This document shows, in pieces, positions 53,210-62,900 of a stretch of 64,000 bases of DNA (the first letter of the stretch is position 1; each line of letters opens with the position of its first letter). This DNA is from Chryseobacterium gleum (lineage in GTDB: Bacteria > Bacteroidota > Bacteroidia > UBA10329), in the NCBI GenBank assembly GCA_945903645.1, contig CAMDOM010000008.1, forward strand, positions 1 through 64,000, written 5' to 3'. The notes below the pieces were generated by a model, which was not told the DNA's origin, did no database searches, and worked only from the letters and a program-made list of their open reading frames with translations. The position numbers were made by a program, and so were the translations under genes.

Positions 53210-55126
53210 ATGTTCGACAAAGCCGACCTGTCTAATATGCTCGTTTCTGAGCTAAAGAGTATTGCTGAAAAACTTGAGCTATCCAATGCCACTGGTTTAA
53301 AGAAAAATGACCTGATTCAGGCAATTCTTGCTGGCAATAAAGCTCCAGAAGCAGCACCAGAAGCAGCACCAAAACCAGCGAAATCTGAAGCTGTTGTGGT
53401 GGCAGAAGAAGCGCCAGCCAAGAAAAAACGGGTTCGCGTTGCTGTTGAAGCAGTAACCCCAGTACCAGTTGCGGTAGAAGCTATTGCAGCCGAAGCAATA
53501 GTGGTATCTGAACCAAAAATTGAACAACAAACTATTACCTCTGACGAACCAGCTGCTAGCGAACCGCAAGCACCACGCCCGCGGATACGTTTGGTGGTTC
53601 CAGGTGGAGGAAATAGAACGCAAAGTCAGTCCAACAGAGAACGGCCTTTACGCAATGCGGACGAGCGTCAGGATCAACCTACTGCATCAAACGAAACTCC
53701 TCAAGAAGCAAAAGCTCAAGAACCGAGACAGTTTGAGCCTAGGCAACATGAAAACCGTCAACGCGATGGGCGCGAACGTGAACCACGCAACACCAATGGA
53801 CCACATGAGCCCCGTCAAAACGATGGCAGGCAGCAAGATAACCGCCAACGCGATGGACGCGAACAGCGTGAGCCACGTAACAATGGCGATCAGCGCGGAA
53901 ATGGTGAAAATCGTGGAAACAACGAAAACCGCAACAATGGCGAAAGAGGCAACAACCAACCGCGCCAGCAAGAACGTACGCAAGAGGTGCGCGAACCTGC
54001 ATATAGCTTTGATTCGGAGATAATATGTGAAGGTGTGTTGGAGTTGATGCCCGATGGATACGGGTTTCTACGTTCTTCCGACTACAACTATTTGGCTTCG
54101 CCAGATGATGTGTATGTGTCTACCGCACAGGTAAAAACCTACGGACTGAAAGTAGGTGATACTGTAAAAGGAGCGGTGCGTCCACCACGCGAGGGCGAAA
54201 AGTATTTCCCGCTTATTAAGGTGGAGCGCATCAATGGCCGCGACCCAGGCTATGTGCGCGACAGGGTTTCGTTTGAGCACCTTACACCTTTGTTTGCTAA
54301 CCAGAAATTCAATATTGCTCCAAATGCGCGGGCCTCTATTTCAGCACGTATTATGGATTTGTTTTGCCCAATTGGCAAAGGTCAACGCGGATTGATAGTG
54401 GCCCAACCAAAAACGGGTAAAACTGTACTCTTGCAGGATTTGGCCAATGCTATAGCCGAGAATCATCCTGAGGTTTACATGATTATCCTGCTCATAGACG
54501 AGCGGCCCGAGGAGGTAACTGACATGTCGCGTAACGTGAATGCCGAAGTGATTTCGTCTACGTTTGACGAACCAGCCGATCGCCATGTTAAAGTGGCGAA
54601 TATGGTTCTTGAAAAAGCCAAACGCTTGGTAGAATGCGGTCATGACGTGGTTATTCTGCTAGATAGTATCACAAGATTGGCACGTGCCTACAATACCGTT
54701 CAGCCTGCTTCGGGCAAGGTATTGAGCGGTGGTGTAGACGCCAATGCCTTGCAAAAACCTAAGCGTTTCTTTGGCGCAGCGCGTAATATTGAAGGTGGAG
54801 GCTCGCTCACGATCATTGCTACAGCCCTAATCGATACTGGTTCTAAAATGGATGAGGTAATCTTCGAGGAATTCAAAGGCACTGGCAACATGGAACTTCA
54901 GTTGGATCGCAAAATATCGAACAAGCGCATATTCCCTGCCATTGATATTGTGGCATCAAGCACAAGGCGTGACGATTTGCTTATGGATAAAGAGATGCTT
55001 CAACGCACTTGGATATTGCGCAATCACTTGGCCGATATGAACCCTGTGGAAGCGATGGAGTTTCTTAAAAGCCGCTTGATAACTACACGAAGCAATGAGG
55101 AATTCTTGATTTCGATGAATGGGTAA
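53210..55126 (+). CDS. rho: Transcription termination factor Rho with long disordered insert
   Basis: 638 residues, about 220 more than Escherichia coli Rho. Residues 1-45 are the Rho N-terminal helical (SAP-like) domain. An Ala/Pro/Glu-rich part and then an Arg/Asn/Gln/Glu-rich, repeat-like disordered region occupy about 45-262. From about 265 follow the RNA-binding cold-shock-like domain ([17 protein letters not shown]) and the ATPase with Walker [11 protein letters not shown], Walker [17 protein letters not shown], and the Q/R loops. It is a hexameric RNA helicase that ends transcription. The insert is characteristic of Bacteroidota Rho, but its sequence varies widely. Confidence 0.96.
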   Translation: MFDKADLSNMLVSELKSIAEKLELSNATGLKKNDLIQAILAGNKAPEAAPEAAPKPAKSEAVVVAEEAPAKKKRVRVAVEAVTPVPVAVEAIAAEAIVVSEPKIEQQTITSDEPAASEPQAPRPRIRLVVPGGGNRTQSQSNRERPLRNADERQDQPTASNETPQEAKAQEPRQFEPRQHENRQRDGREREPRNTNGPHEPRQNDGRQQDNRQRDGREQREPRNNGDQRGNGENRGNNENRNNGERGNNQPRQQERTQEVREPAYSFDSEIICEGVLELMPDGYGFLRSSDYNYLASPDDVYVSTAQVKTYGLKVGDTVKGAVRPPREGEKYFPLIKVERINGRDPGYVRDRVSFEHLTPLFANQKFNIAPNARASISARIMDLFCPIGKGQRGLIVAQPKTGKTVLLQDLANAIAENHPEVYMIILLIDERPEEVTDMSRNVNAEVISSTFDEPADRHVKVANMVLEKAKRLVECGHDVVILLDSITRLARAYNTVQPASGKVLSGGVDANALQKPKRFFGAARNIEGGGSLTIIATALIDTGSKMDEVIFEEFKGTGNMELQLDRKISNKRIFPAIDIVASSTRRDDLLMDKEMLQRTWILRNHLADMNPVEAMEFLKSRLITTRSNEEFLISMNG

Positions 55127-55201
55127 GCCTATCGAACAAAGACAACCTTTATTTTAGGCTTTAAGGGAAGCATTTTCCTTATCAAAAATGATTGGATAGC
55201 T

Positions 55202-55219
55202 AGTGTTGAAAACAACACT
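55202..55219. promoter_or_regulatory. Perfect 7-bp inverted repeat upstream of the rel/spoT promoter
   Basis: AGTGTTG (55202-55208), AAAA, CAACACT (55213-55219). It ends 6 bases before the TTG of the putative -33 element of the next gene and could be an operator; it lacks a T-run, so a terminator for rho is less likely. Confidence 0.4.
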
Positions 55220-55225
55220 GGTCTG

Positions 55226-55257
55226 TTGGTTTATCATTAGCCCTCCTCCTACCTTTG
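55226..55257 (+). promoter_or_regulatory. Promoter of rel/spoT with leaderless spacing
   Basis: TTG (55226-55228), 21-base spacer, TACCTTTG (55250-55257), a good Bacteroidota -33/-7 pair. The ATG follows after only four bases (55262), so transcription probably starts at or next to the start codon. Confidence 0.6.
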
Positions 55258-55261
55258 CACT

Positions 55262-57532
55262 ATGGAGAGCACTACCCCTATTATAGATTCCGAACAGGAG
55301 AAACGGGATATTCTTAAGGCTTATAGCAGGCTGCTGCGGGCTGCAAAGAAAAATGAGGCCAAAGGCGATCTAAAGTTGGTGCGCAAGGCATTTGATGTGG
55401 CTTTGGATGCGCACAAGGACATGCGCAGAAAATCGGGCGAACCATATATCTATCATCCAATAGCCGTTGCTGAAATTGTAACTAGCGAGATAGGCTTGGG
55501 CGCCAAGTCTATTATTTGTGCCCTGCTTCACGATACGGTGGAAGACACCGAACTTACCGTAGAGGATATGCGGAGAATGTTTGGCGACAAGGTGGCTACC
55601 ATTATTGATGGCCTCACTAAGCTGAATGTGGTGCTCGACATGCAGGAGGATAAAAGCATGCAAGCCGAGAATTTTCGCAAAATGCTGCTTACCATGAGCA
55701 GCGATATTCGGGTTATTCTTATTAAGCTGGCAGACAGGTTGCACAACATGCGCACCCTAGATTCGATGCGTAGAGATAAGCAGCTAAAGATTGCTTCCGA
55801 AACACTTTACATCTATGCACCATTAGCGCATCGACTTGGTTTATATGCAATTAAGACCGAATTAGAAGATCTTTCATTTAAGTATATTGAGCCTGAACTT
55901 TACGAAGAAATTAACTCGAAACTAAAGGATACCGAAAAACAACGTAACCGCTTCATCAACAAGTTTAGCCTACCCATTATTCAATCCATGAACGAAACAG
56001 GGTTGGAATACGACATAAAAGGCCGAACCAAATCGGTATATTCCATTGCCCGAAAGATGAAAAAGCAAGGCGTACCCTTTGAAGAGGTTTACGACATTTT
56101 TGCTATTCGCATCATTATGAATAGTGCTTTAGAAACCGAGAAATCGGATTGCTGGAAAGCCTATTCTGTCGTTACAGGACATTATGTGCCCAGCCCTTCT
56201 CGCTTTCGCGATTGGGTGAGCCAGCCCAAAAGCAATGGCTACGAATCACTACACACCACTGTGATGAGCGAAACGGGTAAATGGGTTGAGGTGCAAATAC
56301 GCACAACCCGTATGGACGAAATTGCAGAAAAAGGATTGGCAGCCCACTGGAAATATAAGGATACATCGCAACAAGCTGGTGCGGCTAAGACACCCGAGAA
56401 TAGCCTTGACGGCTGGCTTTCGCGCATTCGCGAGTTATTGGAAAGCCCAGACCCTAATGCCATCGACTTTATTGACGATTTTAAGCTGAATCTGTTTGCC
56501 GAAGAAATTTTCGTCTTCACCCCCAAGGGAGAAGTAAAAACACTTCCGGTGGGTGCAACAGCGTTAGATTTTGCCTTCGACATTCACAGCGCTGTGGGAA
56601 TGCGTTGCATTGGTACCAAAATAAATGGCAAGCTATTTCCCATTAGCCACGAACTAAAAAGTGGCGACCAGGTGGAAGTACTTACTAGTAGCAAGCAAAA
56701 ACCTAAGGAAGACTGGCTGAGTTTTGTTGTAACAGCCAAGGCCAAATCGAACATAAAACAAGCTCTAAAAGAAGAAAGTAGAGCAGAAGCTGTAGAAGGC
56801 AAAGAATTGCTTGACCGCAAAATGAAGCAATGGAAAAGTAATCTCGACAACGACTTGACTAACAAGATTTGCAAGCACTTTCGCTTACAAACAAGTCAAG
56901 ATTTGTTTATCAAAGTTGCCCGCAGAACAATAGATTTCAAAGACATCCGCGATTTTGTGGAGCAAGACAAATCGTCTGGCAAGTGGTACAACGTATTCCG
57001 CAAGAAAATTTCGGCCAACGAGGAGATTAAAAAAGCCACTACTGAAAGCAATTTGCCCCAAAAAGGGGATATGATAGTGATTGGCGATGCCAGTCAGCGT
57101 GTTGATTTTACCCTTGCAAAATGCTGCACTCCCATTCCCGGAGATGACGTTTTTGGATTTGTAACTATCAACGAAGGTATCAAAATACACCGTACTAGCT
57201 GCCCCAACTCCATCAACATTCACAGCAACTATGCCTATCGTGTAGTGCCAGCCCATTGGGCAAATAAGGATGATCACACTTCATTTGTAACCGCGTTGCT
57301 CATCAAAGGCATTGACGATGTGGGCTTAGTAAACTCCATTACCAAGGTGATTTCCAAGGATTTGAACGTAAACATGAAAAGTATTGCGTTTGATAGCAAC
57401 GATGGCATATTTGAAGGCCATATCAAAGTGTTAGTAGACGGAGTAGCCCACCTCAACAACCTTATTGCTAACCTCAAAAAAGTGGATGGAATTAAAACAA
57501 TAGTTCGCGAAGACGTAATAGCCAAAAGCTAA
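55262..57532 (+). CDS. Bifunctional (p)ppGpp synthetase/hydrolase, Rel/SpoT family
   Basis: 756 residues with all four domains. The HD hydrolase domain (about 35-190) has YIYHPIAVAEI, ALLHDTVEDTELT and KLADRLHNMRTLDSM. The synthetase domain (about 245-370) has GRTKSVYSIARKM, VYDIFAIRII and SQPKSNGYESLHTTV. A TGS domain (about 410-475, EIFVFTPKGEVKTLP) and helical/zinc-finger-like region with CCTPIPGDD follow, then a C-terminal ACT domain (about 680-756). Intact HD residues suggest it both makes and degrades the alarmone. Transcription seems leaderless. The stop overlaps the smpB start by one base. Confidence 0.95.
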   Translation: MESTTPIIDSEQEKRDILKAYSRLLRAAKKNEAKGDLKLVRKAFDVALDAHKDMRRKSGEPYIYHPIAVAEIVTSEIGLGAKSIICALLHDTVEDTELTVEDMRRMFGDKVATIIDGLTKLNVVLDMQEDKSMQAENFRKMLLTMSSDIRVILIKLADRLHNMRTLDSMRRDKQLKIASETLYIYAPLAHRLGLYAIKTELEDLSFKYIEPELYEEINSKLKDTEKQRNRFINKFSLPIIQSMNETGLEYDIKGRTKSVYSIARKMKKQGVPFEEVYDIFAIRIIMNSALETEKSDCWKAYSVVTGHYVPSPSRFRDWVSQPKSNGYESLHTTVMSETGKWVEVQIRTTRMDEIAEKGLAAHWKYKDTSQQAGAAKTPENSLDGWLSRIRELLESPDPNAIDFIDDFKLNLFAEEIFVFTPKGEVKTLPVGATALDFAFDIHSAVGMRCIGTKINGKLFPISHELKSGDQVEVLTSSKQKPKEDWLSFVVTAKAKSNIKQALKEESRAEAVEGKELLDRKMKQWKSNLDNDLTNKICKHFRLQTSQDLFIKVARRTIDFKDIRDFVEQDKSSGKWYNVFRKKISANEEIKKATTESNLPQKGDMIVIGDASQRVDFTLAKCCTPIPGDDVFGFVTINEGIKIHRTSCPNSINIHSNYAYRVVPAHWANKDDHTSFVTALLIKGIDDVGLVNSITKVISKDLNVNMKSIAFDSNDGIFEGHIKVLVDGVAHLNNLIANLKKVDGIKTIVREDVIAKS

Positions 57533-57981
57533 TGGAAGTAATAGCCACTAATCGCACTGCCAAGTTTGAATATGCCTTTCTTGAAGAATTTACCGCTGGT
57601 ATGCAGCTTTTTGGTACCGAGATAAAAAGCATACGCAATAAAGATGTGAGCATCAATGAGGCCTATTGCACCATGATAAACGATGAATTGTGGGTAATTA
57701 ACTTGCATATTGGCCCCTATGAACAAGGCAGCTACAACAACCACGAGCCTAAGCGCGAACGCAAGTTGCTCCTCAACAAGCGGGAACTTAAAAAGCTAAA
57801 CAACAAAATGAAAGACAAGGGATTGAGCATCATTCCAACGCGTCTTTTCATAGCAGATGCAGGCTATGCTAAGCTAAACATAGCATTGGGAAAAGGCAAA
57901 AAGATGTTTGATAAGCGCGACAGCATCAAAGACCACGATGTGAAACGCGAAATTGACCGTAACCTGAAAGGACGTGGATAA
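57532..57981 (+). CDS. smpB: SsrA-binding protein SmpB
   Basis: 149 residues, usual length. The oligonucleotide-binding barrel begins with VIATNRTAKFEYAFLEEF and contains GTEIKSIRNKDVSINEAYC, YEQGSYNNHEPKRERKLLLNK and IIPTRLFI, and the C-terminal tail (KKMFDKRDSIKDHDVKREIDR) is the helix that enters the mRNA channel. It delivers tmRNA to stalled ribosomes for trans-translation. It overlaps rel/spoT by one base (TAATG), so the two stress-response genes are translationally coupled. No ssrA gene is visible nearby. Confidence 0.96.
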   Translation: MEVIATNRTAKFEYAFLEEFTAGMQLFGTEIKSIRNKDVSINEAYCTMINDELWVINLHIGPYEQGSYNNHEPKRERKLLLNKRELKKLNNKMKDKGLSIIPTRLFIADAGYAKLNIALGKGKKMFDKRDSIKDHDVKREIDRNLKGRG

Positions 57982-58021
57982 GTCCCCACGAATTCACTTG
58001 AATTTGCTTGCAATTTGGGCG

Positions 58022-58058
58022 CAAAAAAGGGGCTAGAGCAACCCCTCACTCTAGCCCC
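58022..58058 (-). terminator. Intrinsic terminator of the clpS-nfeD-floA operon
   Basis: GGGGCTAGAG and CTCTAGCCCC form a perfect 10-bp stem with a 10-base loop. On the minus strand it is followed by TTTTTT, so it terminates the leftward operon just after floA. On the plus strand the A-run comes first, so it is not expected to stop smpB transcription as efficiently. Confidence 0.88.
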
Positions 58059-58077
58059 GCACCCAACCTATAGAATC

Positions 58078-59061
58078 TTATTCCTTCTCAGTTTTGCTTG
58101 ATCCGCCAGATTTGGCAATGGATTCGCGCATGGCCGTATCGGCTTTTATGTTTTCAAACTTATAGTAGTCCATAATGCCTAGTGTTCCATTGCGAAAAGC
58201 TTCTGCCATGGCTTGTGGAATTTGTACCTCGGCTTCAATCACTTTGGCTCTAGCCTCTTGTGCTTTTGCCTTCATTTCTTGCTCTAAGGCTACGGCCATT
58301 GCTCTGCGCTCTTCTGCTTTGGCTTGGGCAATGTTTTTATCAGCTTCAGCTTGATCCATTTGCAATTCGGCACCAATGTTTTTCCCGATATCTACGTCAG
58401 CAATGTCAATTGAAAGAATTTCGAAAGCTGTACCCGAATCTAATCCACGAGCCAAAACCAATTTCGAAATGGAATCTGGATTTTCGAGCACCTGTTTGTG
58501 CGATGTAGCCGAGCCAATTGACGATACTACTCCTTCGCCAACGCGAGCCAAAATGGTGTCCTCCCCTGCTCCACCCACCAATTGTTTAATATTTGCTCTC
58601 ACGGTAACACGCGCTTTAGCTATAAGCTGAATGCCGTCTTTGGCTACAGCAGTAACAGGCGGTGTGTCTATCACCTTGGGATTTACAGACATCTGTACTG
58701 CCAAGAGCACATCGCGACCTGCCAAATCTATGGCGGTAGCCATGTTAAAATCTAGCGGAATGTTGGCTTTTGCAGCTGAAATAAGTGCGTTAATCACCTT
58801 TTGAACATTACCACCAGCTAAATAGTGCGTTTCCAGTTGGTCGCAGTTTATTGGAAGCCCAGCTTTGGTAGCATTTATAAGTCCACCAACAATAACATCT
58901 GGTGGAATCTTACGAAACCGCATGCCAATCAATGCACCTATACCAACAGGAACGCCAGAGAAAATGGCAGTTATCCATAGGCCAATGGGTACATAATAAA
59001 AAAACAGCCACATGAACACAGCGGCAAAAACAACAAGCGCAATTAAAATGGGCAATGCCAT
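58078..59061 (-). CDS. floA: Flotillin-like protein FloA (UPF0365)
   Basis: 327 residues. Membrane-inserted hydrophobic segments at the N-terminus (about 5-45, [18 protein letters not shown] and a second part) are followed by the SPFH-like domain ([52 protein letters not shown]) and an Ala/Glu-rich helix ([35 protein letters not shown]). Flotillins organise membrane microdomains. The last gene of the operon, 12 bases after nfeD, the standard partner order. Confidence 0.95.
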   Translation of the reverse strand: MALPILIALVVFAAVFMWLFFYYVPIGLWITAIFSGVPVGIGALIGMRFRKIPPDVIVGGLINATKAGLPINCDQLETHYLAGGNVQKVINALISAAKANIPLDFNMATAIDLAGRDVLLAVQMSVNPKVIDTPPVTAVAKDGIQLIAKARVTVRANIKQLVGGAGEDTILARVGEGVVSSIGSATSHKQVLENPDSISKLVLARGLDSGTAFEILSIDIADVDIGKNIGAELQMDQAEADKNIAQAKAEERRAMAVALEQEMKAKAQEARAKVIEAEVQIPQAMAEAFRNGTLGIMDYYKFENIKADTAMRESIAKSGGSSKTEKE

Positions 59062-59073
59062 AGTCTGGTGGGT

Positions 59074-59535
59074 TTAGATACGTTGAACTTGAATTCGGTT
59101 TTGGGTCACTTTCACTACTTCAATTGGAGTGTCACCATCTATAAAATCGCCAGAGGTGTGCACTTCCACTATTTGGTCTCCAAAGTTAGCCTTTCCTGAA
59201 GGATTTAGTCGGCCTACCGTAGTTCCTTTTTCACCAATAATCACAACATCCGTAGCCACTTGCCCCGAAACGCCCGTTATGGTGTCTTTTAAGGCCAAAC
59301 GTTCCCATGTTTTTCCTTTAAGAAGTACAATGAGTGCTAAAACAACAACCACTGTGGACGATGACACTGCGATATGCCCCACGCGTGCTCCTTGGGTGGC
59401 ATACGCAAGATAGATACCTATGGCCAGCAACACCAAACCTCCTATGCCCACAACGGTAGTGCCGGGCACAAACAAGATTTCGAGCAATAAAAGCAAAACT
59501 CCCAGTAATAAAATGGCAATGATTATTCCCAGCAT
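59074..59535 (-). CDS. NfeD-family membrane protein
   Basis: 153 residues with three hydrophobic segments (about 2-20, 27-48, 55-70), then the soluble OB-fold (about 85-150, ALKDTITGVSGQVATD ... DQIVEVHTSGDFIDGDTPIEVV). NfeD partners of flotillins stabilise or modulate them at the membrane. Shares one base with the clpS stop and is 12 bases ahead of floA. Confidence 0.92.
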   Translation of the reverse strand: MLGIIIAILLLGVLLLLLEILFVPGTTVVGIGGLVLLAIGIYLAYATQGARVGHIAVSSSTVVVVLALIVLLKGKTWERLALKDTITGVSGQVATDVVIIGEKGTTVGRLNPSGKANFGDQIVEVHTSGDFIDGDTPIEVVKVTQNRIQVQRI

Positions 59536-59852
59536 TAGTTCATTTCGGGAATGTCCTCAATGGTAGCCGTAATTCCACGTTTGGTAATTTCTGCCCACAA
59601 CGGCTGCAAACGCTTGAACATGTCGGTTTTCACTGCACACTTACCACTGTAATGAATGATGTAGGTGCATTGTTCTGCTTGCAACGGATTGTGACGGCAA
59701 ACATCTATAAGTGTTTCAATCACAAAATCAAACGAATTGAAGTCGTCATTATGAATTATCAAGGTTTTGGCAGACTGCACAATCGCCTCCAATTCTTCGG
59801 CAATTAGTACATCCTCATCATATTGGTTCGGAAACAGGGTATTCAAATCCAT
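59535..59852 (-). CDS. clpS: ATP-dependent Clp protease adaptor ClpS
   Basis: 105 residues. LIIHNDDFNSFDFVIETLIDVCRHNPLQAEQCTYIIHYSGKCAV is the N-degron-recognition core in family terms; the NDD and the two His residues of the substrate pocket are present, as is the final beta strand. It delivers N-end-rule substrates to ClpA/ClpC; here the partner is presumably the ClpC encoded at 12-14.6 kb. It is first in the operon and overlaps nfeD by one base. The large PD40 gene ends 52 bases upstream on the same strand. Confidence 0.92.
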   Translation of the reverse strand: MDLNTLFPNQYDEDVLIAEELEAIVQSAKTLIIHNDDFNSFDFVIETLIDVCRHNPLQAEQCTYIIHYSGKCAVKTDMFKRLQPLWAEITKRGITATIEDIPEMN

Positions 59853-59904
59853 AGTACTTTATTTTGCCGATGAAATTAGCTATTTATTCGAAGAGAATAC
59901 AAAA

Positions 59905-62900
59905 CTAGTCGACAAATAATACTTTCTTCACTTCTTCAAGAGAAATTTTATTTCCATCCAATTGCACAACAATTTTGCTGTTTTCAAAACCAATTCCTTT
60001 TAGAAACAACATTTCAGCATGGGCGTCCATTTGGGTGCGATAATGGCCAACTGACAAATCAAACGAAGCAACACTGGTAGCAACTCCTTGCTCAGCGCTC
60101 AATGCCTCTGTCACAGATTCGGAAAGGTTAATTTCGGCCAAGGCCACAGCTATGTGATAATCTACCCCTTTGCGTTTTCGCAGCGCATCGCGATTGAATG
60201 CTTGGGGTTGATATTCCTCGCGAGCATTTGAGGGTTTCATGGTGGCCATTACATCTTGCGAACGCTGGAATTGCTCCAGTTTTGACGATGCATTAGCATC
60301 AGTCATTTTGGCATTTTCCAATCTTTTTTGAACTGCAATGCGACCTTTGTCTTCGGCTGCCATTCGCTGAATTAACAGACGTTGTTCATTATCTTCAATT
60401 GCTTCAAAACTGGGCTTACGGTTGGAATAATTGCGCAATGCAGCAGGACGACCAGCAGTATTTGCTGCAACTGGGCGAGAAGAAACGGTTTCCGCTACTG
60501 GGACTGGGGCGATTTTTGGCTCTTCAATTTCGGACTGAGGCGCAACAGCCACTTCAGGAGTTTGCACCACCTGCTGTTGTTGCTCTTTGGCTTTGCGCTC
60601 TGCTTCTAACTTAGCCACTGATTCTAAGAAAACTTGAGTGGCGGTTTTGGTAGTAGTTGTGTCTACATCTGCTGTTGTTACTGGCTTTTGTTCCGTAACA
60701 ACCGTACGTTCTACTTTAGATGTTGGTGTCGCTACTTCCACGTTTGGCTCCTCTTTCACCACCTCAACTTCTTTCACAACAGCAACGGATTCTACCACCA
60801 TTTCCAACGGTTTTACCTCAGTTTTCACTTCTAAAGCTACTTCCTTTTCTGGTTCTGATACCTGCGCTGGCGCTGTCACGCTATCCTGCTTTTCCACTTG
60901 AGGAGCGGCCACCTGCACCACTTGTTTTCCTTTAGTAACAGCCTGGCGCTCGGCTTGACGCAATTCTTCTGCAAGGGCTTGGTCATGCAATCCTAGTGCT
61001 TCGCGGTCCTGTTTGATTCGATCGGCCAATTTCGCTTCTTCTACTTTTGCAATGGCTTGATGCTCATCTACAATACGTCTATCTTCATCAATTTTAGACT
61101 CCTTTACGATGATGCTACTTTCCACTTTTACCGCTTGCGGTTCCAATGCTTTAGTTTGCACCATTTCGGGCATTGATTTTAGGGTGTAATCTTTATTTGC
61201 AACTGTTTTCTTATCGTTAGCTATGGCTTGCTCGGCCTTTTGCATCTCTGCCAAATAAACATTCGGGTTGGCATCGCTTCTCAGTTTTTCACTTAACGCA
61301 CCGGTATCAGCAGCGGCACTAGCTTCCTTTTTCTTTGTTTCTACAGCCAACTCAAGCTCTTTCACTTTGGCGGTATCACCCGAAGTTTTAGCCTGAATCA
61401 GGGCTTCATCCATGGCTTTTCTCTCGGCAAATGATTTCGCTTCGGTAACTTTAATGCGTTGGGTAGCCTCCTCATCGGCCTTCAACCTCACCTGTTCTTC
61501 CTTTTGCTTACGCTGCGCTTCAATTCGGGCAATGGTTTGCTTGAATATTTCAGCATCCGTTAGGGTTTCAGAGGAATCTTGCTCCGCAGCAACAGGCACA
61601 ATTGCTTCGGTTTTAATCGCCTCACGCTCTTTGAATATGAGTAACTTGGACTCTATCTCGGCCAACGAATCTAAGCGCGCACGCTCCGTAGCTAAAATCG
61701 CTTGTTTCTTCTCTTTTACCAAAGCCTCCTCCTGTTCTTGTTTCTCAACAGCTAAGCGCAATTCAACACGGGCTTTTTCCAAATCGCGCTCAAAAGCTTC
61801 TTGTTCTTTTTGCTGTTTTTCAATCTCAGCTTTGTGTTCTAACTCAGCAAGCTCCTTTTCTTTAATGTTCAAAACGCTCAACTCCGCAGCTTTTCGTGCA
61901 TCCTCTTCGGCCTGTTTCACCTCTGCAAGATTGGCAACGGTATCTACCGATTGTGCTTTCACGTCTTGCGCCACCAATTTGTTCATACGTTCTTCTTCAG
62001 CCATTCGCTTGGCCTCAGCTAAATCTTTGGCGTCTTGTTCACTTTGCTGCTTTGCTGCCTTCATGTTTAGCAAGGCTTGCTGCTGTTCTAATAGCAATCT
62101 AGTTTCTTCGAATGCTGCAGATTGCTGGGCTTTTTCAAGGTTTGCCTTTTCTTCTAATGCTAGGGCAGCCAACTCTAGTTCTTGCACTTTCAGCAACGAA
62201 TCCATATTACTAAGATTTTGCTGCGCTTTCAGTTTGAACGCTTCAGTTTGTAGCTGACGTTCTTGATCTTCTCTTAGTGCTTGTACTTGTGCAATTCTTA
62301 GTTCTTCTTGGTAGGCCGCAACGGCTTCCATTGAGTCGTTGGCCAAACGAGCTTTTTCGGCAAGCTGCTTTTGAAGAACCAAATCTACCATTTCTTTGGA
62401 ACGCTTTAATGAATCCATTCGTGCTAAAATGGACGCTTTAGCAAGCCAATCTATATTTTGTTGTTCTGCTTTTTGAAGTTCCTCTGCGGCTTTTCGGGCG
62501 GTAACTAGTTCAGTTTGGGCAATAGCATCTAAGCGAGCTTTTTCGGCAGCATTAGCCTGTTCTTCAGCAAGAATGCGTCCTTCTTCGGCTTTCTTAGCTG
62601 CAACTAGTTCAGTTTGGGCAATAGCATCTAAGCGCGCTTGTTCGGTAGCATTAGCCTGTTCTTCGGCAAGAATGCGTTCTTCTTCGGCTTTCTTAGCTGC
62701 AACCAGTTCAGTTTGGGCAATAGCATCTAAGCTAGCTTTTTCGGCAGCATTAGCCTGTTCTTCGGCAAGAATGCGTCCTTCTTCGGCTTTTTTAGCTTCC
62801 ACTAGTTCAGTTTGGGCAATCGCATCTACGCGAGCTTTTTCGGCAGCATTAGCCTGTTCTTCAGCAAGAATGCGTCCTTCTTCGGTTTTTTTAGCTTCAA

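Noticed and set aside
53687-54023. Open frames in other phases over the rho insert
   Set aside because: Caused by the repetitive Arg/Asn codons of the disordered insert; rho's frame is continuous with conserved domains on both sides.
55128-55172. Possible terminator after rho (AAGCCTA ... TAGGCTT)
   Set aside because: The loop is more than 20 bases and there is no T-run, so I do not list it as a terminator.
61412-62257. 281-residue Ser/Ala/Phe-rich plus-strand frame
   Set aside because: It is the antisense of the Glu/Ala/Lys-rich coiled coil; low-complexity composition keeps antisense frames open.
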